A stretch of 58,015 nt of DNA, taken from positions 1 through 58,015 of the forward strand of contig CABIIJ010000079.1 in assembly GCA_902175065.1 (NCBI GenBank). Direction: 5' to 3'. This DNA is from an uncultured Comamonas sp. (GTDB lineage Bacteria > Pseudomonadota > Gammaproteobacteria > Burkholderiales > Burkholderiaceae_C). Position numbers and translations under genes: made by a program. The notes beneath the pieces are model-generated. The model was not told the origin of the DNA. It ran no database searches and saw nothing but the letters and a program-made list of their open reading frames with translations. This document shows positions 34,401 to 43,324 of the stretch, in pieces; position 1 is the first letter of the stretch, and each line of letters begins with the position of its first letter.

Positions 34401-35597
34401 ATGACCGCCACGACCCAGGCCGCTTCCCCCCACGTCATGCCCACCTATGGCCGTGTGCCGATTGCGCTGGAGCGCGGCCAGGGCTGCCGTGTCTGGGACG
34501 TGAACGGCAAGGAGTATCTGGACGCGCTGGCCGGTATCGCCGTCAATACCCTGGGGCACAACCATCCCAAGCTGGTGCCGGCGCTGCAGGACCAGGTGGC
34601 CAAGCTGATCCACACGTCCAACTACTACCACGTCCCCGGCCAGGAGCAACTGGCCGCGATGCTGGCCGAACGCGCCGGCATGACCAGCGTGTTCTTCTGC
34701 AACTCGGGGCTGGAAGCCAACGAGGGCGCCCTCAAGATCGCCCGCAAGTACGGCATCGACAAGGGCATTGCCCAGCCGCAGATCGTGGTCTACGACCACG
34801 CTTTCCATGGCCGCTCGTTCGCCACCATGAGCGCCACCGCCAACCCCAAGGTGCGCAACGGCTTTGGCCCCCTGCTCGACGGTTTCATTCGCGTGGCTCC
34901 CAACGATTACACGGCCCTGGTGGAAGCGACCGAGGGCAACCCCAACATCGTGGCCGTGATGATGGAACCGATTCAGGGCGAAGGCGGCCTGCACCCGATG
35001 CGCGCGGAGTACCTGCAGCAGGTGCGTGCGCTGTGCGATGCCAACGGCTGGCTGCTGATGCTGGACGAAGTGCAGGCCGGCATGGGCCGCACCGGCAAAT
35101 GGTTTGCCCACCAGTGGGCCGGCATCACCCCGGACGTGATGACCCTGGCCAAGGGCCTGGGTTCGGGCGTGCCGATCGGCGCCATCGTGGCGCACCAGGC
35201 GGCAGCGGCCGTGCTGCAAGCAGGCAACCATGGCTCGACCTTTGGCGGCAACCCGCTGGCCATGCGGGCCGGGGTGGAAACCCTGCGCATCATGGAGGAA
35301 GACGCCCTGCTGGCCAACGCCAGCGAAGTCGGCGCCCACCTGAAGGCCCAACTGCAAGCCGAACTGGGCAGTATCCCCGGCGTGGTCGAAATCCGTGGCC
35401 AGGGCCTGATCATCGGCGTGGAGCTGGCCAAACCCTGCGGCAACCTGATCGGCCTGGCTGCCGAGGCGGGGCTGCTGCTCAGTGTCACTTCGGACACCGT
35501 GGTGCGTCTGGTGCCGCCGCTGATCCTCACCACCGCCGAGGCCGATGAAATCGTCGCCCGCCTCAAACCCCTGGTGCAAGCCTTCCTGGCTGCCTGA
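34401..35597 (+). CDS. argD: Acetylornithine aminotransferase
   Basis: A 398-residue class III PLP transaminase. The pyrophosphate-binding and substrate parts include FFCNSGLEANEGALKIARKY, the aspartate LMLDEVQAGMGRTGKW and the Schiff-base lysine in TLAKGLGSG. It converts N-acetylglutamate semialdehyde to N-acetylornithine in arginine synthesis, and may also act on succinyl-diaminopimelate in lysine synthesis. The ATG at 34401 has GGAGATG upstream; an in-frame ATG at 34353 is less likely. It is 27 bases before argF. Confidence 0.95.
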   Translation: MTATTQAASPHVMPTYGRVPIALERGQGCRVWDVNGKEYLDALAGIAVNTLGHNHPKLVPALQDQVAKLIHTSNYYHVPGQEQLAAMLAERAGMTSVFFCNSGLEANEGALKIARKYGIDKGIAQPQIVVYDHAFHGRSFATMSATANPKVRNGFGPLLDGFIRVAPNDYTALVEATEGNPNIVAVMMEPIQGEGGLHPMRAEYLQQVRALCDANGWLLMLDEVQAGMGRTGKWFAHQWAGITPDVMTLAKGLGSGVPIGAIVAHQAAAAVLQAGNHGSTFGGNPLAMRAGVETLRIMEEDALLANASEVGAHLKAQLQAELGSIPGVVEIRGQGLIIGVELAKPCGNLIGLAAEAGLLLSVTSDTVVRLVPPLILTTAEADEIVARLKPLVQAFLAA

Positions 35598-35624
35598 CAG
35601 CCCCGCATAAAGGACCCCGCCCTC

Positions 35625-36557
35625 ATGAGCGCCCTGAAACACTATTTGCAGTTTTCCGACTTCACCGCCGCCGAGTACGGCTACCTGCTCGCCCGCGCCG
35701 CGCTGATCAAGAAAAAATTCAAGTCTTACGACAAGCACCACACCCTGGTCGACCGCACCCTGGCGATGATTTTCGAGAAGGCCAGCACGCGCACCCGGGT
35801 GAGCTTCGAGGCGGGCATGTACCAGCTGGGCGGCTCGGTCGTGCACCTGACCACGGGCGACAGCCAGCTGGGCCGCGCCGAGCCGATCGAGGACAGCGCC
35901 CGCGTCATCAGCCGCATGACCGATCTGGTGATGATCCGCACCTTCGGCCAGGACAAGATCGAGCGCTTTGCCGCGCACTCGCGCGTGCCTGTCATCAACG
36001 GACTGACCAACGAGTTCCACCCCTGCCAGATCCTGGCGGACATCTTCACCTTCATCGAACAGCGCGGCAGCATCGCCGGCAAGGTGGTCGCCTGGGTGGG
36101 CGACGGCAACAACATGGCCAACACCTGGCTGCAAGCGGCCGACCTGCTGGGCTTTACCGTGCATGTGAGCACGCCCAGCGGCTACGAGGTGGATGAGAAA
36201 CTGGCCTTCGGTGGCCGCACGGCACGCGCCGGCTGCTACAAGATTTTCAGCAACCCCAAGGACGCCTGCCAGGGGGCCGACCTGGTCACCACCGACGTGT
36301 GGACCAGCATGGGCTACGAAGCCGAGAACGAGCAGCGCCGCAAGGCCTTTGCCGACTGGTGCGTCGATGCCGACATGATGGCCGCCGCCAAACCGGACGC
36401 CTTGTTCATGCACTGCCTGCCCGCGCACCGGGGCGAGGAAGTGACCGCCGACGTCATCGACGGCCCGCAGTCCGTCGTCTGGGACGAGGCCGAGAACCGG
36501 ATGCACGTGCAAAAGGCACTCATGGAGTACCTGCTGCTGGGGCAACTGCCTGCCTGA
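35625..36557 (+). CDS. argF: Ornithine carbamoyltransferase
   Basis: The 310-residue enzyme joins carbamoyl phosphate and ornithine to citrulline. The carbamoyl-phosphate loop is EKASTRTRVSFEAGMYQLGG (STRTR), followed by the HPCQ motif in TNEFHPCQILADIFT, and the ornithine-binding FMHCLPAHRGEEV near the C terminus. AAAGGAC precedes the ATG. It ends the argD-argF operon, and repeat copy D supplies a terminator. argG, often found next in other Burkholderiales, is absent here. Confidence 0.97.
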   Translation: MSALKHYLQFSDFTAAEYGYLLARAALIKKKFKSYDKHHTLVDRTLAMIFEKASTRTRVSFEAGMYQLGGSVVHLTTGDSQLGRAEPIEDSARVISRMTDLVMIRTFGQDKIERFAAHSRVPVINGLTNEFHPCQILADIFTFIEQRGSIAGKVVAWVGDGNNMANTWLQAADLLGFTVHVSTPSGYEVDEKLAFGGRTARAGCYKIFSNPKDACQGADLVTTDVWTSMGYEAENEQRRKAFADWCVDADMMAAAKPDALFMHCLPAHRGEEVTADVIDGPQSVVWDEAENRMHVQKALMEYLLLGQLPA

Positions 36558-36572
36558 TTCATTGCTACCTTA

Positions 36573-36662
36573 AAAAGAGCTTCTCCCGCTGATTGAACAA
36601 GGTTTTCCAAGATAAACATCATGAAAAACCAGCAACCATCAGCGGCAGAAGCTCTTTTTTTC
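36573..36662. repeat. Double-palindrome repeat, family 1, copy D (argF terminator)
   Basis: Outer arms AAAAAGAGCTTCTCCCGCTG and CAGCGGCAGAAGCTCTTTTT and inner arms AAGGTTTTCCA and TGAAAAACC. The outer stem with its T-run is a strong terminator 15 bases after argF. The rest of this 360-base gap (36663-36917) shows only a weak small reading frame. Confidence 0.8.
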
Positions 36663-36779
36663 TTCACGGCCCCCGACGCAGCCGCTGAAGCTGCGCAGCC
36701 AGCCTTCTTTGCCGGCTTACCCACGCAAAGCGTCACCCCCCGGCTGAAAGCCCCCCGCTACCTGCTGGGGCACACCTAG
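36621..36779 (+). CDS. Possible 52-residue protein starting inside repeat copy D
   Basis: This reading frame begins MKNQQPSAAEALFFF within the repeat and ends in TPRLKAPRYLLGHT. No family is recognised. The first 14 codons are repeat sequence, the start lies inside the terminator stem loop, and no ribosome-binding site is clear. The C-terminal half has high-GC codon use like neighbouring genes, which is the only point in its favour. It may be a remnant of a gene cut by the repeat. Confidence 0.2.
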   Translation: MKNQQPSAAEALFFFTAPDAAAEAAQPAFFAGLPTQSVTPRLKAPRYLLGHT

Positions 36780-36917
36780 TTTCCCTCTCCCTGTATTGCA
36801 ACGGCCTTGCGCCGTGGGCTGTGCTGTGCCTGGCTGCCAACCGCATGTTGGTGCTGGCAGGCCGATGTGGCCCCGAAAGTCTTTCGCCTATCGAACCCTG
36901 AACCCCCTCTCCCGACC

Positions 36918-37280
36918 ATGTCCTCCACCGACATCCACCCCTGCCTGACCTGCGGCGTCTGCTGCCAGAACTACCGCGTAGAGTTTTCCATCTACGAACT
37001 GCAATCCATGGGCGGCAGCGTCCCCGACAGCCTCGCCCACGAAGCCGGCGGCAACCGCGCCCGCATGAACGGCACGCAATACCGCCCCGTGCGCTGCGTG
37101 GCCCTGGGGCCGCTGCCCGACGTGGGAGCGGATTGCATCGGCTGCACCATCTACGACAGCCGCCCGCGCCCCTGCCGCGACTTTCCCTTTGCCAGCTACG
37201 GCTGCCACGACACCCGTGCCCAGTTCGGCCTGCCCCCGCTGGACGATGCCGACGTGCAGCACTGGCAGGAGGCAGCCTGA
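36918..37280 (+). CDS. YkgJ-family cysteine cluster protein, copy 1
   Basis: A 120-residue cytoplasmic protein of the YkgJ/CxxCxxCC family. Cys9, Cys12, Cys15 and Cys16 (HPCLTCGVCCQNY) come first, and a later set lies in DCIGCTIYDSRPRPCRDFPF plus a Cys before it. The pattern fits a zinc or iron-sulfur site; the family's biochemical role is unknown. The ATG at 36918 follows CTCTCCCGACC without a strong ribosome-binding site. Its stop overlaps the start of a second, shorter family member by one base (TGATG). Confidence 0.85.
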   Translation: MSSTDIHPCLTCGVCCQNYRVEFSIYELQSMGGSVPDSLAHEAGGNRARMNGTQYRPVRCVALGPLPDVGADCIGCTIYDSRPRPCRDFPFASYGCHDTRAQFGLPPLDDADVQHWQEAA

Positions 37281-37603
37281 TGGCGGGCACGCATCCCTGC
37301 CTGACCTGCGGCGCCTGCTGCGCGGCCTTTCGCGTGGATTTTTCCGTGTACGAATCGCAGGAACACGGCGGGCGCGTCCCCATGGGCCTGATCGAACCGG
37401 TGACCGCATCCACCTGCCGCCTGCGCGGCACCGACTACGCCCGCCCGCGCTGCGCGGCACTGACCGGCACGGTAGGCGAGCAGGTCGCCTGCGGCATCTA
37501 CGAATGGCGGCCCTCGCCCTGCCGGGAGTTTGCCGCTGGCTCGGACGCCTGCAACCGGGTACGCCAGCGCCACCATCTGCCGCTGCTGGAGCGGCCGTAC
37601 TGA
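37280..37603 (+). CDS. YkgJ-family cysteine cluster protein, copy 2
   Basis: The 107-residue paralogue repeats the layout of the upstream gene: HPCLTCGACCAAFRVDFSVY (Cys7, Cys10, Cys13, Cys14), then a Cys before the middle and CGIYEWRPSPCREFAAGSDA. It has one CxxC fewer in the second half (copy 1 has CIGC, this copy a single Cys), so the metal site may differ. GGAGGCAGCC upstream gives a good ribosome-binding site inside the first gene. The two are translationally coupled and may form a heterodimer; that is inference. Confidence 0.85.
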   Translation: MAGTHPCLTCGACCAAFRVDFSVYESQEHGGRVPMGLIEPVTASTCRLRGTDYARPRCAALTGTVGEQVACGIYEWRPSPCREFAAGSDACNRVRQRHHLPLLERPY

Positions 37604-37682
37604 AAGCATCGGGCGCCAACGTCCGCCGCACGCGCAATTGCGTTCAATACAACGCGGCCCGGTCCCGGCACAGTGCGCGGCC

Positions 37683-38363
37683 ATGACCGTGACCGCTTCC
37701 TTGACCTCCCCCGCTTTTCTGACCCCCTTGCTGGCCATGGGCAGCTTTGCCCTGGTCGGGGCCATCACCCCCGGCCCGGTGAATGTGCTGGCCCTGCGCC
37801 ACGGCAGCCACGGCCCGCGCCGGCGGGCGCTGCTGTATGTGCTGGGGGCCAGCCTGAGCTATGGGGCCATCGTGGCCCTCATGGGCCTGTTCGCCACGCA
37901 AATGGCGCTGCTGCTGCCCCGGCTGGCGGGCAGCGCCCAGTGGGTCTGCGCGGCCTATCTGCTGTGGCTGGCCTGGAAGCTGGCGCAGGCCGCCCCGGCA
38001 GCAGGCCCGGCGGCTGCGCCAAAACAGGCGGGGGCTGCGGCCCTGCCGTCCCGTTCGCCCTTCACCCCATCGCCCTGGCAGCCGTTCATCCAGGGGGTGA
38101 CGGTGCAGACGCTCAACCCCAAGGCCTGGCTGTTTGCGCTGTCGGCCATTGGCGTGTTCGTGCCGCCGCAGCCCGCTGCCGGGCGCGGTGCCCTGCTGGC
38201 GCTGTGCGTGATTTCGCTGGCGGCCTGCCTGATCGGCGTGGGCTGCTGGGCCTTGCTGGGCCGGGCCTTGATGGGCTGGCTGCACACCCCGGGCCGCCAG
38301 CGGGCGCTGCACCGGGCGCTGGCAGCCCTGCTGGTCATCAGCGTGCTGGGGATGCTGGCATGA
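37683..38363 (+). CDS. LysE/RhtB-family amino acid exporter
   Basis: A 226-residue inner-membrane protein with about six helices and the family signature GAITPGPVNVLALRHGSHGP near residue 25, then VQTLNPKAWLFALSAIGVFV. It belongs to the RhtB/YfiK side of LysE rather than ArgO. A low-complexity Ala/Pro loop (about residues 105-125) separates helices 3 and 4. The substrate is unknown. Its stop overlaps the start of an AraC-type regulator by four bases, so that regulator probably controls it. Confidence 0.87.
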   Translation: MTVTASLTSPAFLTPLLAMGSFALVGAITPGPVNVLALRHGSHGPRRRALLYVLGASLSYGAIVALMGLFATQMALLLPRLAGSAQWVCAAYLLWLAWKLAQAAPAAGPAAAPKQAGAAALPSRSPFTPSPWQPFIQGVTVQTLNPKAWLFALSAIGVFVPPQPAAGRGALLALCVISLAACLIGVGCWALLGRALMGWLHTPGRQRALHRALAALLVISVLGMLA

Positions 38364-39169
38364 TCGCCGCCATGCCTGCGCTCCCGCATCGATTCATCCG
38401 CCACCCGGCCCTGCCCTGGGCCGAGCTGCGGATCAGCCGGCAGTCGCCGCACGGCTACCGGCTGCACATGCACGCCGAGTATTCGCTGGGCATCGTCGAT
38501 ACCGGCACGGCACTGTTCCAGCATCCCGGCGGCACCGAGCCGGTGGCCCCGGGCGACGTGGTGCTGATCGAGCCGGACACCTGGCACGCCTGCAACCCGC
38601 AACAGGTCACGCACTGGTCGTACCGCATGGTGTACGTACAGGCCGACTGGTTGCACCAGCAATGCACGGCAGACAGCGGGCCGCTGCATTTTGTCCGGCG
38701 GGCCGTGCGCGATGCGGCCAGCCGCGCTGCCGTCCAGACGCTGTGCCAGGCGTTGCTGGCGGGCGATGCCGCAGGCGCAGCCGCGCCATTGCAGCAGTTG
38801 CTCCAGCAGCACGCACGGCCTGCGGCCTTGCCGGTGGCCGCCGACGATGCGGCGGTACGGCAGGCGCTGCACTGCCTGCACCAGCACCCGGAATCGGCCA
38901 CCAGCGTGCAGGCTTTGGCGCAGGCGTGCGGCATGAGCGCCTCGCGCTTCATCCGCCACTTCAAGGCCGCTACCGGCGTGACGCCCGGTGCCTACCGGCT
39001 GAACCTGCGCCTGAACGGGGCACGCCGCCTGCTGGCCGATGGCGCAGCGCTGGCAGAAGCAGCCCATGCCATGGGCTTTGCCGACCAGGCCCATTTGCAG
39101 CGCAGCTTCAAGGCCCACCACGCACTGACGCCGGGACGCTACGCCCAGGGCAGCCCGGGCCGGGACTGA
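38360..39169 (+). CDS. AraC-family transcriptional regulator
   Basis: A 269-residue regulator with an N-terminal cupin sensor (YRLHMHAEYSLGIVDTGTAL and GDVVLIEPDTWHACNP) and a C-terminal double helix-turn-helix (VQALAQACGMSASRFIRHFK and AEAAHAMGFADQAHLQRSFK, ending HHALTPGRYAQG). This architecture is common beside LysE-type exporters. The ATG at 38360 overlaps the exporter stop; the methionine at 38372 is an alternative. The effector is unknown. An APC-type permease follows after 134 bases and may be part of the same regulon. Confidence 0.88.
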   Translation: MIAAMPALPHRFIRHPALPWAELRISRQSPHGYRLHMHAEYSLGIVDTGTALFQHPGGTEPVAPGDVVLIEPDTWHACNPQQVTHWSYRMVYVQADWLHQQCTADSGPLHFVRRAVRDAASRAAVQTLCQALLAGDAAGAAAPLQQLLQQHARPAALPVAADDAAVRQALHCLHQHPESATSVQALAQACGMSASRFIRHFKAATGVTPGAYRLNLRLNGARRLLADGAALAEAAHAMGFADQAHLQRSFKAHHALTPGRYAQGSPGRD

Positions 39170-39303
39170 CCGAAAAAGACGGAGGGGATACGGAGACAGG
39201 CCAGCGTAAACCACCAGGAAAAATCTGTGATGCCCGTCATCGCCAGCCACGATAGCGTGGATACTCCCCGGTTTGATTTTTGAACACGGGACAGGGCAGG
39301 CAT

Positions 39304-40665
39304 ATGGCCAGTTTTCACGACATCCAGCAGCGCGAACGCGGCTTGCAACAGCATTTGACCAGCGCCCAGATGGTGATGATCGCCATCGGCGGCGCAGTCG
39401 GCACGGGCCTGTTCATGGGCAGCGCCTTTGCCATCGGCTTTGCCGGGCCGGCGGTGCTGGTGAGCTATGCCATCGGCGCGTTCATCGCCCTGCTGCTGAT
39501 CGGCTGCCTGGGGGAGATGACGGTGGCCCACCCCACCTCCGGCTCGTTCGGTGCGTACGCGGAGTATTACCTGGGCCCCATGATCGGCTTCGTGCTGCGC
39601 TATGCCTATTGGGCGGCCCTGGTGCTGGCCGTGGGCATGGAGGTGACCGCCGTGGGCATCTACATGGCCTACTGGTTCCCCGACGTGCCGCAGTGGATCT
39701 GGGTGGGCGTGTTCTCCGCCGTGCTGGTGGGGGTGAACCTGCGCAGCGTGAAGGTCTACGGCACGGTGGAATATGCGTTTTCCGCCATCAAGGTGGCGGC
39801 CATCATCGCCTTCATCCTGATCGGCAGCTATGTGGTGTTTGGCGCCCCGGCCCCGGGCATGGGCCTGGAAAATTACCAGGCAGGCGGCGGCTTCTGGGCG
39901 AAGGGTATCAGCGGCATGTGGCTGGGCGTGATCGTGGCCATGTTCAGCTATCTGGGTGTGGAAGCCATTGCCGTGGCCGCCGGTGAGGCCCAGCAGCCCG
40001 AACGCGCTGTGCAAAAGGCGATGAAGACCACGGTGCTGCGCCTGGTGCTGTTCTACCTGCTCACTCTGGCGCTGATGCTGGCCATCGTGCCCTGGACGGA
40101 GGCCGCCACGCAGACCAGCCCCTTCGTGCGCGTGATGGAGCTGACGCACATCCCCTATGCCGCCGGGGTGCTCAACTTCGTCGTGCTGGTGGCGGCGCTG
40201 TCGGCCATGAACAGCCAGCTCTACACCACCTCGCGCATGATGTTCAGCCTGGCACGGGCCGGGCAGGCGCCCACCCGCTTTGGTCGCACCAATGCCAGCG
40301 GCGTACCGGTGGCCGCCATTTTGATTTCCAGCCTGGGCGTGGCCGTGGCCATGTTCGTCAATGCGTTCTGGCCCCAGGAGTCGTTTGTCTGGATGATGTC
40401 GATCGCCATGTTCGGCGCCATGCTGGCGTGGTTCATGGTGTTCGTCACCCACCTGGCGTTCCGCCGCCGCCGCAACCAGGAGGGGCAGCCGCCGCTGGCG
40501 TTTCGCATGTGGGGCTTTCCGTGGCTGACGCTGCTGGGCGCGGTGCTGATGGGGGCGGTGCTGGTGACCACGGCATTTACCCCGCAATTTCGCCTGACGC
40601 TGGCCTTCGGCCTGCCCTGGATACTGCTGCTGGCGGTGATCTACCGGCTGCGCGGCAAACGCTAA
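39304..40665 (+). CDS. APC-superfamily amino acid permease
   Basis: The 453-residue protein has 12 hydrophobic segments and typical AAT-family motifs: MIAIGGAVGTGLFMGSAFAI near the N terminus, GEMTVAHPTSGSFGAYAEYY, and later FSYLGVEAIAVAAGEAQQPE. It resembles the ProY/AnsP/GabP group of proton-coupled amino acid importers; the exact substrate is uncertain. The ATG at 39304 is favoured over 39280. It is followed 71 bases later by an MFS transporter on the same strand. Confidence 0.9.
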   Translation: MASFHDIQQRERGLQQHLTSAQMVMIAIGGAVGTGLFMGSAFAIGFAGPAVLVSYAIGAFIALLLIGCLGEMTVAHPTSGSFGAYAEYYLGPMIGFVLRYAYWAALVLAVGMEVTAVGIYMAYWFPDVPQWIWVGVFSAVLVGVNLRSVKVYGTVEYAFSAIKVAAIIAFILIGSYVVFGAPAPGMGLENYQAGGGFWAKGISGMWLGVIVAMFSYLGVEAIAVAAGEAQQPERAVQKAMKTTVLRLVLFYLLTLALMLAIVPWTEAATQTSPFVRVMELTHIPYAAGVLNFVVLVAALSAMNSQLYTTSRMMFSLARAGQAPTRFGRTNASGVPVAAILISSLGVAVAMFVNAFWPQESFVWMMSIAMFGAMLAWFMVFVTHLAFRRRRNQEGQPPLAFRMWGFPWLTLLGAVLMGAVLVTTAFTPQFRLTLAFGLPWILLLAVIYRLRGKR

Positions 40666-40736
40666 AAGCGCCGACGCCCCCACCCAGACACGTTGGCTGC
40701 CGCCCTGCGGCGCTGGTTAGGCTTGGCGCTGTGACC

Positions 40737-41996
40737 ATGCCTGTAGCGCCCCCCTCCTCTACCCCCCGACGCCACCATCCGCTGTGGCTGATGCTGCTGG
40801 CGCTGCTCGCCGGTTTTGCCCTGAGCCAGGCTTTTCGCACCGTCACCAGCACGCTGGCGCACGGGCTGCAGGCAGAGTTCGGCCTGACCAATGCCGACCT
40901 GGGGGCGTTCGCCGGACTGTTCGGCCTGTCCTTCGGCATTGCCCAGTTGCTGATGGGCATTGCGCTGGACAAATTCGGCCTGCGCCGCACCATCGTCTGC
41001 GCCCTGCCGCTGGCGGTGGCCGGCGCCCTGCTGTCGGCCCTGGCACCCAGCTACCCCGTGCTGATGCTGGGGCAGCTGCTGATCGGCGTGGGCTGCTCGC
41101 CGGCCTTCCTGGTCTGCACCCTGTTCGTGGCCCGGCACTTTCCGCCGGAGCGCTTCGCCTTTTTCTCCGGCCTGTGCCTGGGTGGCGGCGGCTTGGGCCT
41201 GCTGTTTACCGGCACGCCCCTGGCCTGGGTGGTACAGACCTGGAGCTGGCGCATCGGCTTTCTGGTGCTGGCCGTGCTGTGCCTGCTGGCCTGGGCGCTG
41301 ATTTACCGCCTGGTACACGAACCGCCGTCGCCCCACGCCCCGCCGCCCAGCCAGGAGGGCTGGGGCGAGGCGCTGCTGCGCTTCTTCCAGCTCTTCGCCC
41401 TGCCGCACACCTGGGGCATCGTGGTGCTGGGCATGTCCTGCTACGCGGCGTTTCTGAGCCTGCGCGGGCTGTGGCTGGGGCCGCTGCTGATGGGGCGTTT
41501 CGATTTTTCCCTGGTGCAGGCGGGCAACGTGGCGCTCGGGGTATCGCTGATCTCGCTGTTCGCCCCCGGGCTGTTTGGCCGTCTCGACCCGGGCGTGGCC
41601 CGGCGCAGAAAGTGGCTGGGCCGGGCCTCGCTGGCCCTGGCCGGGTTCTTTGTGGTGCTGGCCTGGACGCCCTGGGGCAGCGCCAGCGTGGCGCTGATCC
41701 TGCTGATGGGCCTGCTCTCGGGCTATGCGCCCTTGCAGTATGCGGACGTGCGGGCCTCCTACCCGGCAGCGCTCACGGGGCGTGCCCTGTCCCTGTTCAC
41801 CATGGCGATGTTTCTCGGCGTGGCGGCAATGCAATGGCTGACCGGGGTGGTCGCCACCTGGGCCAATGCCCTGGGCTGGGACGTTTACGGCGTGGTGCTG
41901 TGCACGATCGCCGCCTGGCTGGCGCTGGCCTCGCTGGCCTTTCGGGTGCTGCCGGTATCGCCGCTGCTGGCACAGGCCGACGCTGCCAGCCGGTAG
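40737..41996 (+). CDS. MFS transporter
   Basis: A 419-residue major facilitator protein with 12 helices. The loop 2-3 motif is MGIALDKFGLRRTIV, and the N-terminal half has LTNADLGAFAGLFGLSFGIA, typical of NarK/nitrate- or metabolite-type single-domain MFS. A proline-rich cytoplasmic loop (PPSPHAPPPSQEGWGEA) lies between helices 6 and 7. The substrate is not assignable. The ATG at 40737 is chosen; a GTG two codons before is possible. It is tail to tail with the FAD monooxygenase, eight bases apart. Confidence 0.85.
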   Translation: MPVAPPSSTPRRHHPLWLMLLALLAGFALSQAFRTVTSTLAHGLQAEFGLTNADLGAFAGLFGLSFGIAQLLMGIALDKFGLRRTIVCALPLAVAGALLSALAPSYPVLMLGQLLIGVGCSPAFLVCTLFVARHFPPERFAFFSGLCLGGGGLGLLFTGTPLAWVVQTWSWRIGFLVLAVLCLLAWALIYRLVHEPPSPHAPPPSQEGWGEALLRFFQLFALPHTWGIVVLGMSCYAAFLSLRGLWLGPLLMGRFDFSLVQAGNVALGVSLISLFAPGLFGRLDPGVARRRKWLGRASLALAGFFVVLAWTPWGSASVALILLMGLLSGYAPLQYADVRASYPAALTGRALSLFTMAMFLGVAAMQWLTGVVATWANALGWDVYGVVLCTIAAWLALASLAFRVLPVSPLLAQADAASR

Positions 41997-42004
41997 CGCA
42001 GGCA

Positions 42005-43225
42005 CTACCAGCCCGTAGCGCAAGCGCCGTCGCCCCGGTACAGCCAGGGCACGTCCATCAAGCGGCTGCCCAGCAGGCGCATGGCGCTGTCGCGCCCCCA
42101 GCGCATCACCCCGGTGGCATGAAAAATCTCGCCGTTGCGGATCGACCGCGCCTGCACGCGGGCATTGCGCTGCCAGCGGTTCAAGGCGTAGCGGCGCAGG
42201 CGGGTCGCCATATCCAGATCGGCCATGGACAGGGCACGCTGCAACTCGGCCGCATCTTCGATGGCCATGCCCGCGCCCTGGGCCAGGTACGGGCGCATGG
42301 GGTGGGCCGCATCGCCGATCAGGCCCACCAGCCCCCGGGCCATGCCCTGCGGGCCGGTCAGCGGCGGACGATCCGACAACGGCCACAGGCGCCACTGCAA
42401 CCCGCTGGCCGGAATACAGGCCAGCAGGTCGCGCAAGGCACTGCAACTGCCCGCCAGGGCGGCCGTCAGCACTTCGGTGTTGGCAGCATGGTCCCAGTCG
42501 GCCATATCGCCCGGCGCCGGGCCTTCGACGATGACCACCAGATTGAGAAACTCGCCCCGACGCACCGGGTAATGCACGGCATGCAGGCGTGGCCCGAGCC
42601 AGACATTGACCTCTGGCGTCCGCCAGACGGGCGGCACATCCTGCATGGGAATCAGGGCGCGGTACGCCAGGTGGCCGCTGACCCGGGGGCGGCTGTGTTC
42701 GCCCAGCACCACGCCGCGCAACTGGCTCCACACCCCATCCGCCAGCAACAGGGCATCGCCTTCCACGCAGGGATAGCCCCGGGTGCGGATGGTGACCACG
42801 CCATCGGTGCCCAGAATTTCCTCTACCGGCTGGCCGCTGTTGATGAACACGCCATCACGCCCCTGCACCGCCTGCAGCAGCAACTGGTGCAGATCAGCCC
42901 GGTGGATGGTGACGTAGGCAGCACCGTAGCGCTGCACCATGCTGGCCCCCAGGGGGGTGCTGGCCAGTTCCCGCCCGCTGCCTGCGCTGTGCGCCCGCAG
43001 GCGCTGAGGTTGGACACACACGGCCTGCAACGCCGCCTGCAGCCCCCAGGCCTGCAACCGCCGCACCACATTGGGGCCGAGCTGCACCCCGGCACCGACC
43101 TCGGAGAACTGCGCGGCCCGTTCAAAGACCCGCACATCCCATCCAGCATGGGTCGCTCCAAGGGCGGCGGCCATACCGGCAATACCGCCACCGGCAATCA
43201 ATAACTGTTTCTTTGCACCATCCAT
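42005..43225 (-). CDS. FAD-dependent aromatic-type monooxygenase
   Basis: The 406-residue protein is a class A flavin monooxygenase: the Rossmann motif LLIAGGGIAGMAAALGATHA is at residues about 8-27, the DG motif is LLADGVWSQLRGVV, and the GD motif is GLIGDAAHPMRPYLAQGAGM. It resembles salicylate or 3-hydroxybenzoate hydroxylases, which use NAD(P)H and oxygen on aromatic acids; the substrate is unknown because no ring-cleavage gene is nearby. The ATG at 43225 is chosen, with AGGACA upstream; a TTG at 43246 is less likely. It is convergent with the MFS gene. Confidence 0.87.
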   Translation of the reverse strand: MDGAKKQLLIAGGGIAGMAAALGATHAGWDVRVFERAAQFSEVGAGVQLGPNVVRRLQAWGLQAALQAVCVQPQRLRAHSAGSGRELASTPLGASMVQRYGAAYVTIHRADLHQLLLQAVQGRDGVFINSGQPVEEILGTDGVVTIRTRGYPCVEGDALLLADGVWSQLRGVVLGEHSRPRVSGHLAYRALIPMQDVPPVWRTPEVNVWLGPRLHAVHYPVRRGEFLNLVVIVEGPAPGDMADWDHAANTEVLTAALAGSCSALRDLLACIPASGLQWRLWPLSDRPPLTGPQGMARGLVGLIGDAAHPMRPYLAQGAGMAIEDAAELQRALSMADLDMATRLRRYALNRWQRNARVQARSIRNGEIFHATGVMRWGRDSAMRLLGSRLMDVPWLYRGDGACATGW

Positions 43226-43274
43226 GGTGCGGGATTGTCCTGTCAAAACCCGGGCCGGAAATGGTGCATGGGCA

Positions 43275-43300
43275 ACAAAAAACCCGCCGAAGCGGGTTTC
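43275..43300 (-). terminator. Terminator of the H-NS-like gene
   Basis: On the minus strand AAACCCGC, loop TTCG, GCGGGTTT is followed by a run of T. It lies 25 bases after the stop at 43325. Confidence 0.88.
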
Positions 43301-43324
43301 CTGGGTGTTCCGGGTATTGCACGT

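Noticed and set aside
40784-43204. 806-codon open frame on the plus strand
   Set aside because: It runs across the MFS gene out of frame and antisense to the FAD monooxygenase. Long empty frames are expected at this GC content, and the translation is Arg/Ala/Gly-rich without any motif.
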